From Gammaproteobacteria bacterium RIFCSPLOWO2_02_FULL_56_15 (GTDB lineage Bacteria > Pseudomonadota > Gammaproteobacteria > Eutrophobiales > Eutrophobiaceae), in contig MGYR01000063.1 in assembly GCA_001801825.1 (NCBI GenBank), positions 1-8,875 on the forward strand: 8,875 nt of DNA. The letters are read 5' to 3'. The first letter of the stretch is position 1. Each line of letters starts with the position of its first letter. Positions 1 to 7,210 of the stretch are shown here, in pieces. The notes under the pieces were generated by a model, which worked only from the letters and a program-made list of their open reading frames with translations, had not been told where the DNA came from and did no database searches. A program made the translations under genes and the position numbers.

Positions 1-359
1 CCCGGAACAAAGGTCCAGACACGGTGCCCGGTGGTCGAGTCCTCTTCAATGATATCCGTTCCCGTAACATCCGTAGGCATCAGATCCGGCGTGAACTGGA
101 TGCGTTTATAAATCAGTCCCAGGGCGGTGGCCAAGGTACGGACCAGCAGGGTCTTGGCCGTTCCCGGCATGCCCGTGATCAGGCAATGCCCCCCTACCAG
201 CAAAGTGATCAAGAGATGCTCCACCACATCTTCCTGACCCACGATCACACGGCCGACCTGTTCGCGGATGCGGCCCATCGCCGCGTGGAAGGCGCCCACG
301 AGGTTGCGGATCTCGTCAGTCGCGAAGTCTTCTGTTACCGCCTTGGATTCATCCATCAT
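1..359 (-). CDS. MoxR-family AAA+ ATPase, N-terminal part (cut by window edge)
   Basis: The first 119 codons of a MoxR-type AAA+ ATPase are visible; the gene continues beyond base 1. The protein has the family's typical entry motif VIVGQEDVVEHLLITLL (about residues 38-54), followed by Walker A GMPGTAKT (63-70). After that comes the stretch around RIQFTPDLMPTDVTGTDI, a conserved MoxR signature between Walker A and Walker B. Walker B, the sensors and the arginine finger lie outside the window. MoxR ATPases are cytoplasmic chaperone-like enzymes that usually work with vWA-domain partners to mature or assemble other proteins, and a vWA protein is encoded in the same operon. Two adjacent ATG codons (357-359 and 354-356) could start it. 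I took the first; a weak purine-rich AAGAGAG lies just upstream. The gap to the preceding stop is 12 bases, which points to co-transcription. The family call is firm, but the substrate is unknown. Confidence 0.93.
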   Translation of the reverse strand, partial: MMDESKAVTEDFATDEIRNLVGAFHAAMGRIREQVGRVIVGQEDVVEHLLITLLVGGHCLITGMPGTAKTLLVRTLATALGLIYKRIQFTPDLMPTDVTGTDIIEEDSTTGHRVWTFVP

Positions 360-371
360 GGTTTACTCTCT

Positions 372-2711
372 TCAGTTGGTCATTCGGGTTTCCGGTTGCG
401 TCAGTTCCAATAATAGTTTCTGGGCCGGACGGTAGTGCGGCGCGATGTCCAGTGTCTCCAGCAGGTACTTCCTGGCTTTTTCAGCCTCTCCCAGGACATG
501 CCAGGTCCGGGCCAATTGGTAATTGGCCATGGCCCGGTCATGCGGTTCCAGTGCCAGTAACACCTCAAATTCAACCAGGGCCTCGCGGGCGCGGTCCTGC
601 TGCAGCAGCCAGTCTCCCAGCAGGGCATGCAATTCCTCATCAAAGGGCCGCACATGATTCAGGCTGCGGAGGACCTGGATCGCCTCCTCCACTGCATTCT
701 GCGCATGCAGGCGTATGGCCAATTCCCGGAGCGCCTCCGGGGCATAGCCGCCCTTGCGCCAGAAGGTCCGCAATACCTCAACTTGTGCCTGCTGGTCATC
801 CCTGCCCGCATGGGCCCGTGCCAGGATCAGATAGGGACTGTCGGCCTCGACATAGTCCGGATGGATCGCGATGGCCTTCTCCGCGTATTCAACAGCGCCC
901 TCCCAGTCGGATCCTTCCAGCGCGGAGCCGGCCATCTCCCGCGCCTTGCTCCAGAGGTCCAGTTTGAAAATAAAACCACCGTATTCACGGTCCAGGAATG
1001 CCTGGAAACGGCGGTCGAACTCAGCCGTGTCGATCCCAAGGGTTGTTTCGATCGCCTGTGCCGTGTCAACACGGTAATCAAACGCATAGAGCAGATCCAC
1101 GAGTTTTTCGAAGCCGAGTTCCCGGGAGATGAACTCGCAGACCAGCCCTGCCTGGATATAGGAGACCTGGACCTGTCCTTCATAACTCGGCCGGATAAAC
1201 CCCTGGTTCAACTCCGCCACGGGCAGCAGTTTGTCGTCGGCGATGGCGTGAAAGACATCCACGGGGATGCGGATACCCGGTACTGGGCCGTCTCGCCATT
1301 CCTCAAACACGGAAACCCCTTCGCTGAACCAGCGCGGCACGGTATGCCGGCTTGCCTCCAGCGTGAAGACATGGGCCAATTCATGCCAGAGCGTGGTGCC
1401 CCAATGATATTCGGAGTCGGAATGCGCCGTCGGCGAATCCATGGCGAAGAGATAACCGAAGGTGGCGCCGAGGATGCCCAGGCCCGGCATGCCGACAGTG
1501 CGGACCACGAAGTCTTCGTGATTGGGATAGATCTCGACTACGATCGTCTCCCGCGGTTGAAACCGGTAACTCTTGGAAAAAAGTTCAATCCCCCGCCCGG
1601 CCAGTTCCCGGACATAGGCGCCGAGTATGGCGCTTTCCTGCTTATGCATGCGCAGCGACAGTTGCGGGAATTCCCGCCCTGGTTCCGGTTGTTCCGGGAC
1701 ATTCAGCAGAACGAAATCATCGAGGGTATCCAGCAGGCGCAGGGTATTTACGGTCTTGGGATTAAAAGGATCGGCTGCATAGGCATCCTCCAGATGCCGG
1801 CGCGCCTCCGTCACACGATTGTCCCGGAGCAGGTTGATGCCGAGTTCGACCTGGGCCTTGCGGTTCTCTGGCGCCAGCGCGAGTGCCTTTTCATACAGCC
1901 CCACGGATTCGCGGTAACGATGATTGATCCAGAAGAAATGCGCGGGTGTCGCATAGATTTCCCCGAAGGCCGGATTCTCGGTGAGCGCCCGGCTGATCCA
2001 GGGAGAATCCCCGGCCCCATCCAGCAGGTCGAGGGCGGCCCGCAAGGCATAAATCTCCAGTTGCGGCAGACCGGCATCGGTCGCGACGACGGTTGCCGCA
2101 TCCAGGGTCCTCAAGGTTTCTGCCCGATCGTCGCTCTCGAGCGCCATCCAGGCCTGCAGGAGGATGGCCTGGAGCCTGGCGCCGGCGTGAGTGTGGTCAC
2201 GGGAATGCTCAGCGTCCGGCACGGTGTGGCCGTGGGAGTGCTCATTCTCCAGCACCGGCCGAAGGTATTGCCAGGACTCGGTAAGGAAATTTTCGGAAAG
2301 CACGCGGGCGGCGCCTACCCCGGCATAGGTATTCTCTGGATCCAGATCCAGGGCCTCGCGGTAGAGTTTCAGCGCCTCTTCATTCTGGTAGGTGTCCGTA
2401 TAGAGGTCGCCCCAGCGCACGCGAACGATGGCGTCATCCGGCCTCTGGCGGACGGCCTCCTGGAACCAGTAGTTGGCCTCCCTGGGATCCCCCAGAGCCC
2501 AGGCCGCTTCCGCCTGGATTGCGGGGTCCGGGGTGCTGCGCTGCAATGCGCGATAACAACCCGCGGCATCCTCCCGCCGGCCGCGCCAGGCCAGTGCATC
2601 GCATTCTCCGAGCCCCGGATCCTGCACGGCGCCGTAGTGCATGGGTCGCGCTTCGGCCAGGCCGCCGAAGGCAACCAGCAAGAGGACCGGCAGGAGGATC
2701 TCAGCGCGCAT
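372..2711 (-). CDS. Exported TPR protein with HExxH peptidase-MA-like metallohydrolase domain
   Basis: This is a 779-residue protein predicted to be periplasmic. The start at 2711 opens directly on a signal peptide (MRAEILLPVLLLVAFGGLAEA), has a good ribosome site (GGGAGG, 9 bases upstream), and overlaps the previous gene's stop by 11 bases; an in-frame ATG at 2759 would bury the signal. TPR-like helical repeats fill about residues 82-137 and 260-322. A gluzincin-type domain follows at about 350-580, with HELAH at 443-447 and the downstream WFSEG glutamate at 464 as probable third zinc ligand. A second TPR block covers about 584-775. A histidine-rich stretch interrupts the first TPR region (155-177). 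The zinc motif is intact, so this could be an active peptidase, with the TPRs recruiting substrate or partners. It lies between the cysteine-free caspase-like gene and moxR. The domain call is solid; the substrate is unknown. Confidence 0.88.
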   Translation of the reverse strand: MRAEILLPVLLLVAFGGLAEARPMHYGAVQDPGLGECDALAWRGRREDAAGCYRALQRSTPDPAIQAEAAWALGDPREANYWFQEAVRQRPDDAIVRVRWGDLYTDTYQNEEALKLYREALDLDPENTYAGVGAARVLSENFLTESWQYLRPVLENEHSHGHTVPDAEHSRDHTHAGARLQAILLQAWMALESDDRAETLRTLDAATVVATDAGLPQLEIYALRAALDLLDGAGDSPWISRALTENPAFGEIYATPAHFFWINHRYRESVGLYEKALALAPENRKAQVELGINLLRDNRVTEARRHLEDAYAADPFNPKTVNTLRLLDTLDDFVLLNVPEQPEPGREFPQLSLRMHKQESAILGAYVRELAGRGIELFSKSYRFQPRETIVVEIYPNHEDFVVRTVGMPGLGILGATFGYLFAMDSPTAHSDSEYHWGTTLWHELAHVFTLEASRHTVPRWFSEGVSVFEEWRDGPVPGIRIPVDVFHAIADDKLLPVAELNQGFIRPSYEGQVQVSYIQAGLVCEFISRELGFEKLVDLLYAFDYRVDTAQAIETTLGIDTAEFDRRFQAFLDREYGGFIFKLDLWSKAREMAGSALEGSDWEGAVEYAEKAIAIHPDYVEADSPYLILARAHAGRDDQQAQVEVLRTFWRKGGYAPEALRELAIRLHAQNAVEEAIQVLRSLNHVRPFDEELHALLGDWLLQQDRAREALVEFEVLLALEPHDRAMANYQLARTWHVLGEAEKARKYLLETLDIAPHYRPAQKLLLELTQPETRMTN

Positions 2712-3615
2712 CGGGTCCGGCCTCCCGGATCTTCTCAATCTCGCCGTCGAGCAAGGCAAGATCGATCATCAATTCCTGCAACCTGGAGAAATACTCCTCC
2801 TCGTTCAGGCTGTCCCGGCCGAGTTGCAGTTCCAGGATTTCGCCATCGAGCGTCTCGCGCCGCTGCATCAGTTCTGCAAGGCGCGGATCATCCTCCGGCG
2901 CCTGCGGCACGCCCAGTCGCGCCAGAAGATACCCGGCCGACCGGTCACCGGCGAGTTGCGAGTGCTCCGTGGCCAGACTACCCTCCGTCTCATAATAATC
3001 CGCAACACGCCGCTCTGCATACTCGAAGGCCTCCTTGACGCTGATAGCCTCATCCTTGTTCAGATCGGCCGCGGGATCCGCGAGGGCGGCGGAAAAATAT
3101 GCGCCAAATCGCGTGGCGTTGCGTTCATTCCCGCTGCGAGTACCGGTGATGACGATGCGGCTTGCATCATTCTTCAACATCTCCAGGATGGCGCCGCTTG
3201 CGCTGCCCGGGTTCACCAGCAACTGGCGCCTGCTGGGCAGTGCGTTCATCAGCGCCGCGATATCCGCACCTGTGAGATCGGGCCCTCGAATATTGAACTT
3301 GTATTCCAACCCGTCAAAACTGCCGTGGCCCACCAGGAATATCGCTATGCTGTCTTCAGGATCGGTTTTTTCCGCCAGCTCACTGAAGAATTTCTGCAGC
3401 GTCTCCCGGCCGGCGCTTGCGCCCCTGAAAACATGCACATGTTCCGAAGCAGCCAGGTTCATGGCGGCGCGTTCCAGTTGCCCCGTCTGGAGTTCGAACT
3501 GTTCCGCATAGTCATGATTACCCGACAGCCCCTGTATGATCACTCCATGGAATTCCGCCCTGACCGGCGCCGCAAGGAGCCAGAGGAGCAGGATGGAAAG
3601 CATTCTAAAACTCAT
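2701..3615 (-). CDS. Exported caspase/C13-like protein without cysteine, C-terminal coiled coil
   Basis: This is a 304-residue protein. The start at 3615 was chosen because its ATG forms an ATGA overlap with the upstream stop and opens on a signal peptide (MSFRMLSILLLWLLAAPVRA). The core looks like a caspase/legumain (clan CD) fold: a hydrophobic strand ends in GHGS (His at residue 97), and a second strand ends in LLVNPGSASG (about 133-141), where clan CD peptidases carry the catalytic cysteine. Here that region has Gly/Ser, and the whole 304-residue product contains no cysteine, so cysteine-protease activity is excluded. A loop matching EF-hand spacing (Asp184, Asn186, Asp188, Ser192, Glu195) follows. 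Residues of about 243-299 are charged and heptad-like, probably coiled coil. It is probably a scaffold or binding partner of its operon neighbours. The fold assignment rests on motif pattern, not on a search. Confidence 0.78.
   Translation of the reverse strand: MSFRMLSILLLWLLAAPVRAEFHGVIIQGLSGNHDYAEQFELQTGQLERAAMNLAASEHVHVFRGASAGRETLQKFFSELAEKTDPEDSIAIFLVGHGSFDGLEYKFNIRGPDLTGADIAALMNALPSRRQLLVNPGSASGAILEMLKNDASRIVITGTRSGNERNATRFGAYFSAALADPAADLNKDEAISVKEAFEYAERRVADYYETEGSLATEHSQLAGDRSAGYLLARLGVPQAPEDDPRLAELMQRRETLDGEILELQLGRDSLNEEEYFSRLQELMIDLALLDGEIEKIREAGPDAR
2721..2726 (-). promoter_or_regulatory. Ribosome binding site fixing the TPR-metallohydrolase start
   Basis: GGGAGG on the minus strand lies 9 bases before the ATG at 2711. 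It sits inside the end of the upstream coding sequence and favours the 2711 start over the in-frame ATG at 2759. With the 11-base gene overlap it suggests translational coupling. Confidence 0.7.
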
Positions 3616-5852
3616 ATGGTCCGCCAGCTTCTGCGCAACAACCATTCCGCCCCCTTCAGCAGCAACAACAGAATAAAAAAGACCGGAGCATTCCATAATG
3701 GCAGCAGCAGTTGTTCAGTAATACCGGCGCCGGAATGCCGTATCACATCCGGCAACTGATCCAGATTGTCCGGTTGCCAGTAGCTGCCCCCGGTGAGATC
3801 GGCGATGGTCTCGAGGGTGGTGCGATCCTGCCTCAGTCCGAAATGCTCGGCATCTCCCCGGTCGTAGCGCAAAGCAAGCGCCGAGGATTCCATTGGCAGG
3901 TCTCCCCGCCTCGAGATCGCATCGATTTGATAGAGACCAGGAGACTCCGGGGTGAATTCCGCCTGCAACAGGCCGGGTTGTTCCGGCGCAGGCTGTAATT
4001 CCAGGGTTACGGGTTCCCCCTCTTCAGGTGATACCACCGCCGTTACCGAGAGATCCCGCACCGGCTCGTAGGACTCATCCAACAGGCGCGCCTGAATGCT
4101 TATGCGATCATCGGCGATACGGGTGCTCAATTCAAATCGGTCCGGGACGTTGGTCACCAGGCCCCGCGACAACTGCCGCCAGAAGGTCTCATGATGCATA
4201 TCTTCCACGGGCAATCCCATCTGCCAGCGCCAGATCCCCCCGGTCGCCAGGATATAACTGTGCCCCCGCCCATAGGGCTGCATGATGAGCAAGGGTTGCT
4301 CCCCCTGCTGACCACGGATATTCAACAGGCTCACTGCGGCCGGGCGCAAGGCGCCAAGTATCTGATAGTCGGCAATCTCCGGCAGTTCGTTCCATTCCGT
4401 GAGGTTTTCATCCGGGTCATCGGAAAACCGGAGCATCGGAGCAGTCCGGCCGATCGCGGTCGGCGCAACCCGGGCACGCTCACGCCGGAAGGAGGGGACT
4501 GCGGTGTCCAGCCGCGCCGGCAGGACTTCGCTCAGCCCGGAATTGCCCCAGCCGCCATCCCCCAGACCGTTGGGCCCGGCCAGCATCATCAGGCTGCCGC
4601 CGCGGATGCTCACGAAGTCCCGGATCAGGTCCTGCTGCTCCCTGGAGAAATAGGGTGCCTCGATACTGCCGATGATCAGGGCATCGAACTTGAACAGAGC
4701 GGTTTTTTCGGTAGGAAAACCGTCCTCCAGTTCGTCCGGATTTTCTATCCCCTGGCGGTAGAACTTGTTGGTGCTTACCCGTAACAGGGTGACCAGATTC
4801 ACACTCGGGTCATCCTCCAGCGCACGCCGGAGGAACTTGTATTCCCAGCGCGGCTCGCCCTCGATGTAGAGTATCCGGTAGGTCCGGTCCGAAACATCCA
4901 GCACCCGGCTGCGGGAATTATTCCTGATGTCGCGCTCTCCGGGGAGATTTTCCAGCGTGAATCGAAGATCATGGTGGCCCTTGTCCGGTACGCTGAAATC
5001 GACCATCGCAGTGGTTACCGCCGTACCCTCCGGCAGCTCGAGGTCCCTGGCGGCAAGGAACTTTTCTCCGTCGTAGATCTTGATACGGGTCGACGCGGCC
5101 ACATCATGCCGGACCGCCACGCTCGCAGACAAACTGGTGCCGGGCAGCGCGCGTTCCGGCAGCAGCACCTCTTCCAGTTCAAGGTCTTCGGGCATCTCTT
5201 CCCTACCCATACCGATGGTATGCACCGGGATGCCGAAAGCGGCGATTTGCGACAGCATCGTGCGGTCCAGCCGGCCGGAATTATCCGACCCGTCGCTGGC
5301 CACTACGATGGCGGCAAGGGATGCGCTGCGCGAAAGACCCATGACCTGCAACAAGGCATCGCCCAGGGAAGTGGACCCGGCGGTTCCGGGTTTCTCACCG
5401 AAAGAATCCACTGCTTGTGTATCGCCGGCAAAGAGGTAACGCCGGATCGTATACCTCGACTCCAGCGCTTGCGACAGGTCACTTTCATTCAGTAGCGCGA
5501 GGGCTGTTTCCAGGCGGGATTCATCAGGCTCTGCATAGGACATGCTGCCGGATACATCCAGTAACAGGGCCACGATATTATCACCAGTGCGCAGTTGATC
5601 GATACGCAGAGCAGGTTGCCACACCAGGATCGCAAGGAGCCCCAGCATGGCTGTCTGTAGCATCCAGATCAGCAGAAGACGACGGGGTTCGAGCACCTGC
5701 CTGCGCCATACCAGCCAGACCGCAGTCAATAGCGCCAGGGCCGCCAGGGTGCACCACAGGACCCAGACCGGCAACATACCGGTGAGTATCACTTCCCCTT
5801 TGCTGAATGCTTCGGGTGAATGTTTCAGGAAAAATTCAAACACGGCAAGCAT
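3612..5852 (-). CDS. Membrane vWA-domain protein with glutamine-amidotransferase-like domain
   Basis: This is a 746-residue inner-membrane protein. Two membrane segments (about 25-49 and 59-78) are joined by an Arg-rich loop, and a last one lies at about 715-735 before a basic tail. By the positive-inside rule the large middle part faces the periplasm. The vWA domain has a complete MIDAS: DVSGS at 99-103, Thr161 and Asp187, so it should bind a divalent metal and a protein ligand. A beta-rich linker follows, then a class I amidotransferase-like region (about 325-555) beginning near YRILYIEGEPRWEYKFLRR. I see no cysteine in that region, so it is probably non-catalytic. The start at 5852 is the ATG just after the putative promoter; an in-frame ATG at 5930 would lie upstream of that promoter, and GTG at 5843 is possible because MFEFF-type starts occur in relatives. 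It is the first gene of the operon and a likely partner of the encoded MoxR ATPase. Confidence 0.88.
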   Translation of the reverse strand: MLAVFEFFLKHSPEAFSKGEVILTGMLPVWVLWCTLAALALLTAVWLVWRRQVLEPRRLLLIWMLQTAMLGLLAILVWQPALRIDQLRTGDNIVALLLDVSGSMSYAEPDESRLETALALLNESDLSQALESRYTIRRYLFAGDTQAVDSFGEKPGTAGSTSLGDALLQVMGLSRSASLAAIVVASDGSDNSGRLDRTMLSQIAAFGIPVHTIGMGREEMPEDLELEEVLLPERALPGTSLSASVAVRHDVAASTRIKIYDGEKFLAARDLELPEGTAVTTAMVDFSVPDKGHHDLRFTLENLPGERDIRNNSRSRVLDVSDRTYRILYIEGEPRWEYKFLRRALEDDPSVNLVTLLRVSTNKFYRQGIENPDELEDGFPTEKTALFKFDALIIGSIEAPYFSREQQDLIRDFVSIRGGSLMMLAGPNGLGDGGWGNSGLSEVLPARLDTAVPSFRRERARVAPTAIGRTAPMLRFSDDPDENLTEWNELPEIADYQILGALRPAAVSLLNIRGQQGEQPLLIMQPYGRGHSYILATGGIWRWQMGLPVEDMHHETFWRQLSRGLVTNVPDRFELSTRIADDRISIQARLLDESYEPVRDLSVTAVVSPEEGEPVTLELQPAPEQPGLLQAEFTPESPGLYQIDAISRRGDLPMESSALALRYDRGDAEHFGLRQDRTTLETIADLTGGSYWQPDNLDQLPDVIRHSGAGITEQLLLPLWNAPVFFILLLLLKGAEWLLRRSWRTI

Positions 5853-5879
5853 CGCCCAGGTGAAAAAAGCCTTCCGGAC

Positions 5880-5908
5880 ACTATAGACACATGCCCGGTC
5901 ACAAACAA
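5880..5908 (-). promoter_or_regulatory. Putative sigma70-type promoter of the vWA-MoxR operon
   Basis: On the minus strand TTGTTT (5903-5908) and TATAGT (5880-5885) are separated by exactly 17 bases. The -10 box matches the consensus at 5 of 6 positions, the -35 box at 3 of 6. Transcription would begin near 5873, about 20 bases before the ATG at 5852. This is a prediction from spacing and sequence only. Confidence 0.45.
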
Positions 5909-5968
5909 GCCATGGTGGAAAGCTGCCCATTACCCACCGGGAGGATAACGGTAAGACATCAAATCGGT

Positions 5969-5974
5969 TACACT
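5969..5974 (+). promoter_or_regulatory. Weak candidate -10 box for coaBC
   Basis: TACACT matches the -10 consensus at 4 of 6 positions and ends 6 bases before the coaBC ATG, which would place transcription start at or next to the start codon. I see no convincing -35 box at 16-18 bases spacing. No Shine-Dalgarno sequence lies close to the ATG; the nearest purine-rich stretch (GGGAGG) is over 30 bases upstream. Confidence 0.2.
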
Positions 5975-5980
5975 TTCACC

Positions 5981-7210
5981 ATGAACAGTCTTTGCAATAA
6001 AAGGGTGCTGCTGGGCATCACCGGCGGAATCGCTGCGTACAAGAGCGCGGAGCTGGTGCGGCGACTACGCGAACAGGGGGCTGAAGTGCAGGTGGTAATG
6101 ACTCACGCTGCCTGTGAATTCATCACTCCACTCACCTTGCAGGCCTTGTCCGGGAAGCCCGTCCGCACTGAATTATTCAGCACCCAGGCCGAAGCGGCGA
6201 TGGGGCATATCGAGCTGGCCAGATGGAGTGACATCATCCTGGTCGCGCCTGCCACGGCGCATTTTATCGCCCGTCTGACCTACGGCTTTGCCGACGACCT
6301 GCTGTCGACGCTTTGCCTGGCCACGGAGGCGCCGATAGCGCTTGCCCCGGCAATGAATCACCAGATGTGGAAGAATGCCGCGACCCGCGCCAATATCCGG
6401 ATCCTGGAGGAACGCGGTATTCGACTGCTGGGTCCCGCAGCGGGGGATCAGGCCTGCGGTGAGTCCGGCCCGGGCCGGATGCTGGAACCCGATCAACTCG
6501 CCACCGCTCTCGCGGAATGTTTCAGCAGTTCGAGGCTACAGGGATTGCGCATCCTGATCACCGCCGGGCCCACCCAGGAGGCGATCGATCCAGTCCGGTA
6601 TATCAGCAACCGGAGCTCCGGTCGCATGGGTTATGCCCTCTGCCAGGCCGCTCTCGAGGCCGGTGCGGAGGTGTCCCTGGTTTCCGGTCCGGTAGCCCTC
6701 GAAGCACCCGCCAGGGCCCGCTGCCACCGCGTCAGCACCGCCATGGAGATGTATCAGGCGGTCATGGATGAGGCCGGGCATACGGATATCTTCATCGCTG
6801 CAGCCGCCGTCTCCGACTACCGCTGTATCCACAGCGCGCAAACAAAGATCAAGAAATCCACCGATCCATTGAACCTGGTTCTGGAACTGAATCCGGACAT
6901 CCTGGCCAGCGTGGCGGCGCTGCCCGGCGCACCCTTCACCGTCGGCTTCGCCGCCGAGACTGATTCTCTGGAGGAATACGCCATGGATAAAATGACGCGC
7001 AAACGTGTGGATATGATCGCGGCCAACCTGGTGGGTGAGGGCAAAGGCTTTGAAAGCCTGGAAAATGCTCTTGAAGTCTACTGGAACGGAGGTTCCTGTT
7101 CCCTGCATCTTGACTCCAAGGAACGAATCGCACATCAGCTGATAGAACTGATTGCCGAGCGTTTTCATGAAAAAAATCCAGATCAAGGCACTGAACCGGC
7201 TGCTGGGTGA
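5981..7210 (+). CDS. coaBC: Bifunctional phosphopantothenoylcysteine decarboxylase / phosphopantothenate-cysteine ligase
   Basis: This 409-residue cytoplasmic enzyme carries out two consecutive steps of coenzyme A synthesis. The C-terminal CoaB part joins cysteine to 4'-phosphopantothenate using CTP, and the N-terminal CoaC part decarboxylates the product with FMN to 4'-phosphopantetheine. The CoaC half shows GITGGIAAYKSAELVRRL (12-29), the active-site His76, the PAMNHQMW motif (123-130, with Asn126) and the ACGESGPGRM flap with Cys159. The CoaB half begins near 190 with ITAGPTQEAIDPVRYISN (Asn210), and carries AAAAVSDY and the KIKK lysines (Lys289). Length and residue numbering agree closely with E. 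coli Dfp. I chose the ATG at 5981 because it places the family's short N-terminus just before the first strand; an upstream ATG (5891) would add 30 unconserved residues and overlap the opposing operon promoter. The 3' end overlaps dut by 44 bases. Confidence 0.97.
   Translation: MNSLCNKRVLLGITGGIAAYKSAELVRRLREQGAEVQVVMTHAACEFITPLTLQALSGKPVRTELFSTQAEAAMGHIELARWSDIILVAPATAHFIARLTYGFADDLLSTLCLATEAPIALAPAMNHQMWKNAATRANIRILEERGIRLLGPAAGDQACGESGPGRMLEPDQLATALAECFSSSRLQGLRILITAGPTQEAIDPVRYISNRSSGRMGYALCQAALEAGAEVSLVSGPVALEAPARARCHRVSTAMEMYQAVMDEAGHTDIFIAAAAVSDYRCIHSAQTKIKKSTDPLNLVLELNPDILASVAALPGAPFTVGFAAETDSLEEYAMDKMTRKRVDMIAANLVGEGKGFESLENALEVYWNGGSCSLHLDSKERIAHQLIELIAERFHEKNPDQGTEPAAG

Noticed and set aside
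627..3038. An 803-codon open frame on the plus strand antisense to the TPR-metallohydrolase gene
   Set aside because: Its translation has no recognisable domain, no signal and low-complexity composition, while the minus strand carries clear conserved motifs over the same bases. Long antisense frames are expected opposite GC-rich coding sequence.
2641..3759. A 372-codon plus-strand frame antisense to the caspase-like gene
   Set aside because: No motif is recognisable, and it crosses the junctions of three real minus-strand genes; it is a shadow of them.
5853..5930. N-terminal extension of the vWA protein from the ATG at 5930
   Set aside because: The extra 26 residues lack hydrophobic or conserved features and the frame would start upstream of the best promoter; starting at 5852 matches the expected family N-terminus better.
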